A stretch of 37,260 nucleotides of DNA. Source: Phycisphaerae bacterium. Lineage in GTDB: Bacteria; Planctomycetota; Phycisphaerae; UBA1845. Below, in pieces: positions 32,260-37,260 of the stretch (position 1 is the stretch's first letter; each line of letters begins with the position of its first letter). The DNA lies in assembly GCA_029260235.1 (NCBI GenBank), contig JAJDDP010000020.1, positions 1 to 37,260 of the forward strand. The letters are read 5' to 3'. A program made the translations under genes and the position numbers. The notes beneath the pieces are model-generated. The model was not told the DNA's origin. It made no database searches and was given only the letters and a program-made list of their open reading frames with translations.

Positions 32260-32864
32260 TGGCCGTGCGACATCACATCAAGGTGCTGGTGATTGACGAC
32301 GATCAATCAGTCTGCAAAACGGTAGGCCTGCTCTTGGAAGACCAGGGTTACCGCCCGCGGACATTCACCGATCCTGCCGAGGCGCTCAAGTCAGCGGCTG
32401 AGGACACTTGCCAAATTGCGCTGGTTGATCTTCGCATGCCCAAGGTAGACGGGGCTGAGGTTGTCCGCTTGCTCAAAGAAGCTGACGACCGGATGGCCAT
32501 CATCGTGATGACCGCTTACCCCGATCTCGAATCGGTGGCTGAAACCATGCGACGGGGAGCAACGGACTACTTAGCCAAGCCATTCAAACAGGATGAGCTG
32601 ATCGCCGCGGTAGACCGGGCTTGTCAAAAACTTGGTTTGATATATACGTCCGAGTCCGACCTCAACAAGCTGATAGGCCAGCGTATCCGAACCGAACGGC
32701 TGCGACAGAACTTGACACTCCGTCAGCTCTCTGATCGGACGGACCTGACCACGTCTCAGCTATCCCAGGTCGAGCTGGGCAAGAACGCTGCCTCCATCTG
32801 GGCGCTGGCCCGGATTAGCAATGCACTTGGGCTTCGACTGTCGGCCTTGCTGTCGGGGCTGTAG
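32259..32864 (+). CDS. Response regulator with receiver domain and XRE-type DNA-binding domain
   Basis: A 201-residue regulator. The receiver domain (about 8-120) has the acidic pair at Asp13-Asp14, the phospho-acceptor Asp57 (VDLRMPKVDG), Thr85 and Lys107 (AKPFK). A short linker leads to a Cro/XRE helix-turn-helix at about 139-198 (IRTERLRQNLTLRQLSD, TSQLSQVELGKNAAS). The output domain of response regulators is more often OmpR-, NarL- or Fis-like; an XRE type is uncommon. The ATG at 32259 follows AAGGGG, which lies inside a small hairpin. No histidine kinase gene is adjacent, so its partner is elsewhere. It is followed by yjbQ on the same strand after 120 bases. Confidence 0.9.
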   Translation: MAVRHHIKVLVIDDDQSVCKTVGLLLEDQGYRPRTFTDPAEALKSAAEDTCQIALVDLRMPKVDGAEVVRLLKEADDRMAIIVMTAYPDLESVAETMRRGATDYLAKPFKQDELIAAVDRACQKLGLIYTSESDLNKLIGQRIRTERLRQNLTLRQLSDRTDLTTSQLSQVELGKNAASIWALARISNALGLRLSALLSGL

Positions 32865-32984
32865 GGTTGTTGGTCGGAGCCTCGCGATAGGCGCTTCGAT
32901 ACGATTCGCCCCAGCCTATTGCTTGCAACTTTCGATCCTACTAGGTCATACTCTGCGAATTAAAATCCCCCAACGAGGCCTGAC

Positions 32985-33404
32985 ATGAAATCGTATCGCA
33001 AGGAACTCTGGTTCGAAGTCCCCGCCCGCCGGGGATTCGTGAACATTACCCACCAAGTCCAAGAGGCGATCAACGATAGCCAAATCCAGGAAGGCCTCTG
33101 CCTAGTCAACGCCATGCACATCACGGCTAGCGTGTTCATCAACGATGCCGAAGACGGCCTGCTGGGCGACTACGACCGCTGGCTTGAACAGTTGGCCCCG
33201 CATGGGCCTATCGATCAGTATCGCCACAACGACACCGGCGAAGACAACGCCGACGCTCATCTCAAACGCCAAGTCATGGGCAGGGGAGTGACCGTCGCGG
33301 TCACCGAGGGCCAACTTGATTTTGGACCCTGGGAACAGATATTCTACGGCGAGTTCGATGGCCGACGCCGGAAGCGAGCCTTGGTCAAGATCATCGGCGA
33401 ATAG
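32985..33404 (+). CDS. yjbQ: YjbQ/UPF0047 family protein
   Basis: A 139-residue protein of the YjbQ (UPF0047) family, small single-domain trimeric proteins. Family motifs are clear: [18 protein letters not shown] (usual HTSASLxIxE region), [21 protein letters not shown], and a C-terminal [18 protein letters not shown] with [12 protein letters not shown]. Length is normal for the family. Members are reported to have secondary thiamine-phosphate synthase activity; the true substrate is uncertain. GAGG stands six bases before the ATG. It is followed by the endonuclease IV gene after 64 bases on the same strand, so they may share a transcript. Confidence 0.92.
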   Translation: MKSYRKELWFEVPARRGFVNITHQVQEAINDSQIQEGLCLVNAMHITASVFINDAEDGLLGDYDRWLEQLAPHGPIDQYRHNDTGEDNADAHLKRQVMGRGVTVAVTEGQLDFGPWEQIFYGEFDGRRRKRALVKIIGE

Positions 33405-33468
33405 ATCTGAGCTACGCGCCGGCCGGTTCAACCGCCGCCAGACCCCGTATCAAGAAAGTCGAAGCCGA

Positions 33469-34326
33469 ATGTTGCTCCTAGGAAGTCATCTCAGCGTAGC
33501 CGGCGGATTGCACCTTGCGGTGGAAGCAGCTGACGAGTTGGGCATCCAGGCCCTTCAGGTGTTCACCGCCAATCAACGTCAATGGCAACCCAAGCCTCCG
33601 ACCGAAGAGAGCATCGAAGCGTTCAAAAATGCACTCGCCCGTTCGGGCGTCAAGTTTGTGGTCTCCCACGCCTCTTACCTCATCAACCTAGCCACAGCCG
33701 ATCCCGCCAATCGCGGAAAATCGATAGAGGCTATGCGGGCTGAGATTGATCGATGCGATGCGTTGGGGATCAAGCATTGCGTTGTCCATCCGGGCGCACA
33801 TCTGGGCGCCGGCGAAGAAGAAGCAATCGCCCGCATCGCCGATGCCCTCGACGAAATCTACGAAGCCATACCAAAATCGAAAGTACGCACGCTGCTAGAA
33901 ACAACAGCAGGTCAAGGTACCTGCATAGGCCACAGATTTGAACACCTGGGCGATATCATCAAAGCCGCCAATTGCAAGAAGCATCTGGGCGTCTGCCTAG
34001 ACACCTGCCACATGCACGCAGCCGGTTACGACCTCTGCACCGAAGGGGGATACGAGAAGACGATGCGAAGCCTAGTTCGTTGCGTAGGCAAGACCCGCAT
34101 ACGTTGCATCCACCTAAACGACAGCAAAACTCCGTTCGCCTCACGGAAAGACCGCCACGAACACATAGGCCAAGGCACCATCGGAGACGACGCCTTCCGG
34201 TTCATCATCAATGATCCAAGGTTTGAAGGACTACCCAGCATCCTGGAAACCGAGAAAGGCGAGAACGAGAAGGCGGCAAACTTGGACAAGATCAACCTAG
34301 CACGACTTAGGAAACTCGCCAACTGA
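33469..34326 (+). CDS. nfo: Deoxyribonuclease IV (AP endonuclease)
   Basis: A 285-residue endonuclease IV, which cuts the DNA backbone 5' of abasic sites during base-excision repair using three metal ions. The metal-site motifs are all present in order: GSHLSVAGG, VSHASYLINLA, VHPGAHLGAG, LETTAGQG, CLDTCHMHAAGYD, HLNDSK, DRHEHIGQG and ETEKG. Length matches the family. The ATG at 33469 is chosen because it places LLGSHLSVAGG at the very N-terminus, as in other members; the open frame continues upstream into yjbQ but without family similarity. The ribosome binding site is weak. The stop is 34 bases from that of the convergent SMI1/KNR4 gene. Confidence 0.95.
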   Translation: MLLLGSHLSVAGGLHLAVEAADELGIQALQVFTANQRQWQPKPPTEESIEAFKNALARSGVKFVVSHASYLINLATADPANRGKSIEAMRAEIDRCDALGIKHCVVHPGAHLGAGEEEAIARIADALDEIYEAIPKSKVRTLLETTAGQGTCIGHRFEHLGDIIKAANCKKHLGVCLDTCHMHAAGYDLCTEGGYEKTMRSLVRCVGKTRIRCIHLNDSKTPFASRKDRHEHIGQGTIGDDAFRFIINDPRFEGLPSILETEKGENEKAANLDKINLARLRKLAN

Positions 34327-34360
34327 AGTAAGCATAGGGCGAACAAAGCCCAGGCAATTG

Positions 34361-35002
34361 CTACGGCCATGGATAAGATCGCAACTCATCAACAGTGATA
34401 CCGCGCTGATAAGGGTCAGGCAGCGGATCACGGATGTAGGGGTCGGCCCATTTGGTGATGCGGGCGAAGGCATCATCATCGAGGTCCATAAGATCACTTG
34501 TGTAGAGATCCGAAGGTAGGCCCAACGTATCTAGTGCTTGCCTATCCGCTTCCCCAAGGAGCAAGTAGTAGGCTGTTCGCCCCTTCAAGAACGAACAGAG
34601 ATTTGTTCCAGCAATTGCGAGTGTATCGGTCTCGCCGACCATGATAACAGGGCAGTCCTCACTGCGCGGCTTTCCTTCGGGCAGCCAGACACCGAAATGC
34701 TCCCCGCCACCGTTGCCACCAAAGACCAAGAGTTCCTCTGGCACCAGCCACCCCCAATCTCGCAATTTCGATGACAGGTTCACGAGAGAGAACTCACTCT
34801 CGTCCGATGGCTTGAGGCCAACGAATTGCAGATCTCCCCCGACTAAGTGGAGACCATTGCTCATCTCGTACATCGCGCGGAAAACCCTGGGAAGTGTTCG
34901 ACCTAGCGAATCTTCAGCTTCAAAGATCTCATCATCGGTCGCGCCGTCGTTCCAGGTGTGGTGGCTCATTGATCGATGCCAGCACCTTAGCAACGGTTCC
35001 AT
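34361..35002 (-). CDS. SMI1/KNR4 (SUKH) family protein
   Basis: A 213-residue protein of the SMI1/KNR4 type. Visible hallmarks: an opening helical part with GATDDEIFEAEDSLGRTLP and VFRAMYEMSNGLHL, then LRDWGWLVPEELLVFGGNGGGEHFGVWLP, the strand pattern typical of SUKH domains. The C-terminal part (DPLPDPYQRGITVDELR) is a common end for stand-alone members. The ATG at 35002 has AGGA nine bases upstream; the open frame extends 27 codons further but those residues do not look like family sequence. SUKH proteins often serve as immunity proteins against polymorphic toxins, but no toxin gene is adjacent, so this may be a house-keeping or orphan member. Confidence 0.85.
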   Translation of the reverse strand: MEPLLRCWHRSMSHHTWNDGATDDEIFEAEDSLGRTLPRVFRAMYEMSNGLHLVGGDLQFVGLKPSDESEFSLVNLSSKLRDWGWLVPEELLVFGGNGGGEHFGVWLPEGKPRSEDCPVIMVGETDTLAIAGTNLCSFLKGRTAYYLLLGEADRQALDTLGLPSDLYTSDLMDLDDDAFARITKWADPYIRDPLPDPYQRGITVDELRSYPWP

Positions 35003-35131
35003 CGGGGGAATCCTAGTGCGCGGAGCCGGGTTCTCATTCGTCCGTGACACAGTGCCGCCTTTCTCCACCGACATGACCTTCAACTGCGCTGGTAAGAATA
35101 GAGCGAGATGGCGCGACGAAGTAGACCGCGC

Positions 35132-35470
35132 CTAGCTCCTCGCACTGTACCGATCCACATCACCGAACACATCGATCGCCCGGAACTTGGTCAAGAACTT
35201 GGCGCCGTGCACTGCCCCGGCTGGGACGAAGTAACTGTCACCTTGGGCGTAATGCCGGGTCTCGCCCGCGATGGTCAGTTCCATCTCCCCTTCGACTACG
35301 ATGCCCCACTGCGGTCCGTGGCTGTGCGGGGGTACTTCGCAGCCGGCTTCGATCTCGAAGAAGACGATCTGGTGATTCTCGCCTTGCGAGAGCCAACCCG
35401 TGACACCTGAGAGTGGCAGTTCTACTTCCGGAAGGGTCTTGATCGTCTCGGAATAATCTGCATTCGACAT
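35132..35470 (-). CDS. Small cupin-domain protein
   Basis: A 112-residue single-domain cupin (double-stranded beta-helix). The first cupin motif is PPHSHGPQWGIVVEGEMEL and the second is GDSYFVPAGAVHGAKF, giving two His in motif 1 and one His in motif 2 as likely metal ligands. AGGAG lies eight bases before the ATG. It is downstream of trpB on the same strand with 94 bases between, so a shared transcript is possible. Single-cupin proteins range from sugar isomerases to dioxygenases and regulators; the sequence gives no substrate. Confidence 0.88.
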   Translation of the reverse strand: MSNADYSETIKTLPEVELPLSGVTGWLSQGENHQIVFFEIEAGCEVPPHSHGPQWGIVVEGEMELTIAGETRHYAQGDSYFVPAGAVHGAKFLTKFRAIDVFGDVDRYSARS

Positions 35471-35564
35471 TTGGATTGCTCCTGTGATGGGCTAATGATT
35501 GGTTGACGACGACCGCAGAACAGTGGGCTGCCCAAGTTGGCGTGCGATTCAGCCAGCACGGCAC

Positions 35565-36812
35565 TCAAGCGCTGACGTCTCTACCTAGCAAACGGGCGAC
35601 TTCGACGACATCCTTATCGCCCCGGCCTGAAAGGTTGACCACGATATTCGCTTGCTTGGGCAACGTCGGGGCTAGCTCGATGGCATGGGCGATGGCGTGG
35701 GCTGACTCTAGCGCGGGAATGATCCCCTCGGTCTCGCATAGCATCGAAAACGCCTCCAGCGCCTGCTTGTCGTCCGTAGCTACATACTCAACTCGGCCCG
35801 TCTCGTGCCAATGGGAGTGCTCGGGACCGACACCGGGATAATCCAAACCGGCTGACACGGAATGAACCGGCGAAGTCTGGCCGTCCGCATCCTGCAACAC
35901 ATAGGTGTGCATACCGTGCAAAACTCCCGGCGCCCCAGCCAAGATAGTTGCCGCGTGCAGGCCCTTCCCTACGCCCTCCCCCGCCGCTTCTACGCCGATC
36001 AGCCGCACATCCGCATCGTCTTCGAACGGTGAGAATACACCGGCAGCATTGCTACCGCCGCCGACACAGGCGATGACTACATCGGGCAGGCAGCTGTGTT
36101 GCGCTCGCATCTGTGCCCGAGTCTCTCGGCCTATCACCGATTGAAAATCGCGGACGATCATAGGAAACGGATGAGGCCCCATCACGCTGCCGATCAGGTA
36201 GTGGGTAGTGTCAGACGATGACATCCAATCGCGGAGCGTTTCGTTGATAGCATCCTTGAGCGTCTTTTGCCCACTCTCAACCGAGACGACCTTAGCCCCC
36301 AGCAGTTCCATGCGAAACACGTTGAGCGCTTGGCGGCGAATATCTTCTGCACCCATGTATACGACACAGTCCAAGCCAAAACAGGCCGCAGCAGTTGCGG
36401 TAGCTACGCCGTGTTGGCCTGCGCCGGTCTCAGCAATCACCCGAGGCTTGCCCATGCGCGTGGTCAGCAATGCCTGCCCCAACGTATTGTTGATCTTGTG
36501 GGCCCCAGTGTGATTCAGATCCTCCCGCTTGAGGAAAATTCGGGCACCACCGAGTCGATCCGTGAGACGCGTCGCGTAATAAAGCGGGCTGGGGCGCCCG
36601 GCGTAGTCCGCGAGATAGACATCCAACTCGTTCCAAAAGGCGGGGTCATCGCAAGCAGCCCGATAGGCATCTGCAAGTTGCTGAACGGCGGCGGTCAGCG
36701 TCTCAGGAATGAACTGACCGCCAAACGCACCGAACCGCCCAGACGAGTCAGGCCAAGATCGATTCCCAGGCCCGCTCAATCGCCCAGCCACCGTGTGGTC
36801 ACGACCGCTCAT
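35565..36812 (-). CDS. trpB: Tryptophan synthase beta chain
   Basis: A 415-residue PLP enzyme that joins indole and L-serine to make L-tryptophan. Key parts are intact: [15 protein letters not shown] at the start, [16 protein letters not shown] with the PLP Lys106, AETGAGQHG with the catalytic Glu128, [10 protein letters not shown] for the PLP phosphate, and [15 protein letters not shown]. This is the classical TrpB1 form that works with TrpA. It is about 20 residues longer than usual at the N-terminus. The ATG overlaps the end of the mntR-like gene by 14 bases and has GGAG within it, so translation is coupled. No trpA or other trp gene is next to it; a cupin gene follows instead. Confidence 0.96.
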   Translation of the reverse strand: MSGRDHTVAGRLSGPGNRSWPDSSGRFGAFGGQFIPETLTAAVQQLADAYRAACDDPAFWNELDVYLADYAGRPSPLYYATRLTDRLGGARIFLKREDLNHTGAHKINNTLGQALLTTRMGKPRVIAETGAGQHGVATATAAACFGLDCVVYMGAEDIRRQALNVFRMELLGAKVVSVESGQKTLKDAINETLRDWMSSSDTTHYLIGSVMGPHPFPMIVRDFQSVIGRETRAQMRAQHSCLPDVVIACVGGGSNAAGVFSPFEDDADVRLIGVEAAGEGVGKGLHAATILAGAPGVLHGMHTYVLQDADGQTSPVHSVSAGLDYPGVGPEHSHWHETGRVEYVATDDKQALEAFSMLCETEGIIPALESAHAIAHAIELAPTLPKQANIVVNLSGRGDKDVVEVARLLGRDVSA

Positions 36813-37260
36813 CGCCTGCTCCTGCTTTAGTCTCGATGAACTGCCGCATGGCTTCGTAGGTGGCGGGGCTTAGGTGATGTTCGATGCCTTCGGCGTCGGT
36901 CACGGCGTCGCCGGCTGGTACGCCTAGCGCGAGCAGAAAATCCAACACCAGCCTGTGCCGTTGACGGCACTTGTCAGCCAACTGCTTGCCCTGCTCGGTG
37001 AGGAAAATCGACCGGTACGGCTCGGAGGTAACCAGCCCCTCGCGTTTCAAACGGGCCACCGATTTGGTGACGGTGACCTGGCTGACCCCCAGGCGGGCAG
37101 CAATATCCACCGCCCGGGCCTCGCCCGTTTCGGCGATCAGGTCGTCGATCAGCTCGACATAATCCTCGGCCAATTCCCGAGCGTGGTCGGCCCGGGTCCG
37201 CTGAAACCGATGCGTACTGTCCAGTTCCGTCGATTCAGCATCATTTTTTGCGGACGAAGG
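36799..37260 (-). CDS. mntR: MntR/DtxR-family metal-dependent regulator, start beyond the window
   Basis: 154 codons of a manganese-responsive repressor are visible. The N-terminal part ([43 protein letters not shown] region) matches MntR, with the winged helix-turn-helix [19 protein letters not shown], a wing ([12 protein letters not shown]) and the dimerisation helix with likely metal ligands ([23 protein letters not shown]). An internal TTG at 37173 could serve as start but would cut off family sequence, and the frame stays open to the window edge, so the true start lies at or just beyond 37260. It would bind Mn(II) or Fe(II) and repress metal-uptake genes. The overlap with trpB is unusual for this regulator. 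Confidence 0.88.
   Translation of the reverse strand, partial: PSSAKNDAESTELDSTHRFQRTRADHARELAEDYVELIDDLIAETGEARAVDIAARLGVSQVTVTKSVARLKREGLVTSEPYRSIFLTEQGKQLADKCRQRHRLVLDFLLALGVPAGDAVTDAEGIEHHLSPATYEAMRQFIETKAGAGDERS

Noticed and set aside
34361..35002. Toxin-immunity locus based on the SMI1/KNR4 protein
   Set aside because: The neighbours are endonuclease IV and a cupin; no toxin, secretion-marker domain or second immunity gene is nearby.

Overview
The window looks like chromosomal DNA of a Planctomycetota bacterium, probably close to Phycisphaerae. This is inferred from gene content: three ECF sigma factors each beside a large Hanks-type Ser/Thr kinase with TPR or WD40 repeats, secreted calcium-binding proteins carrying DCNTNGIPDECD-type repeats and dockerin-like tails, Gly/Asp-rich lipoproteins, and the particular style of tyrosine recombinase and excisionase. 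No rRNA or other direct taxonomic marker is present.

Layout. 1-1078: small, partly broken genes, including the 3' end of a gene whose full copy lies at 23.8 kb, and a 53-bp direct repeat. 1076-2236: a lipoprotein. 2636-6388 (+): ECF sigma factor 1 and a kinase with an anti-sigma-like zinc motif and TPRs. 6591-11048 (-): a two-gene lipoprotein operon. 11301-15050 (-): ECF sigma factor 2 and a WD40 kinase. 15748-16029: a fragment of an AAA ATPase gene. 16138-19453 (-): ECF sigma factor 3 and a second zinc-motif/TPR kinase. 19781-23290 (+): a large secreted protein with a possible C39-like peptidase domain and a dockerin-like end. 23299-26125: short mobile-element-like genes (frameshifted RDD protein, two small hypotheticals, a truncated AAA ATPase fused to foreign sequence, an excisionase-like HTH protein). 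26595-29681 (+): a secreted FG-GAP/calcium-repeat protein. 29924-31177 (-): a tyrosine recombinase next to tRNA-Pro(CGG). 32259-37260: ordinary chromosomal genes (REC-XRE regulator, YjbQ, endonuclease IV, SMI1/KNR4 protein, cupin, trpB, mntR).

How it may work together. The central 17 kb holds three sigma/kinase pairs around secreted or lipid-anchored proteins. In pairs 1 and 3 the kinase begins with C-x24-H-x3-C-x2-C, the pattern of zinc-binding anti-sigma domains, followed by kinase, one membrane helix and TPRs. This suggests a single polypeptide that could hold the neighbouring sigma factor and also phosphorylate in response to an outside signal. Pair 2 has a different sigma class and a kinase without the zinc motif, ending in 14 WD40 repeats. 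The sigma type therefore changes together with the kinase architecture. The secreted proteins between the pairs are candidate outputs or sensors, but this is inference.

The 23.3-31.4 kb stretch looks like the decayed remains of an integrative element at tRNA-Pro. Partial copies of two of its genes are also found at 0.75-0.9 kb and 15.75 kb.
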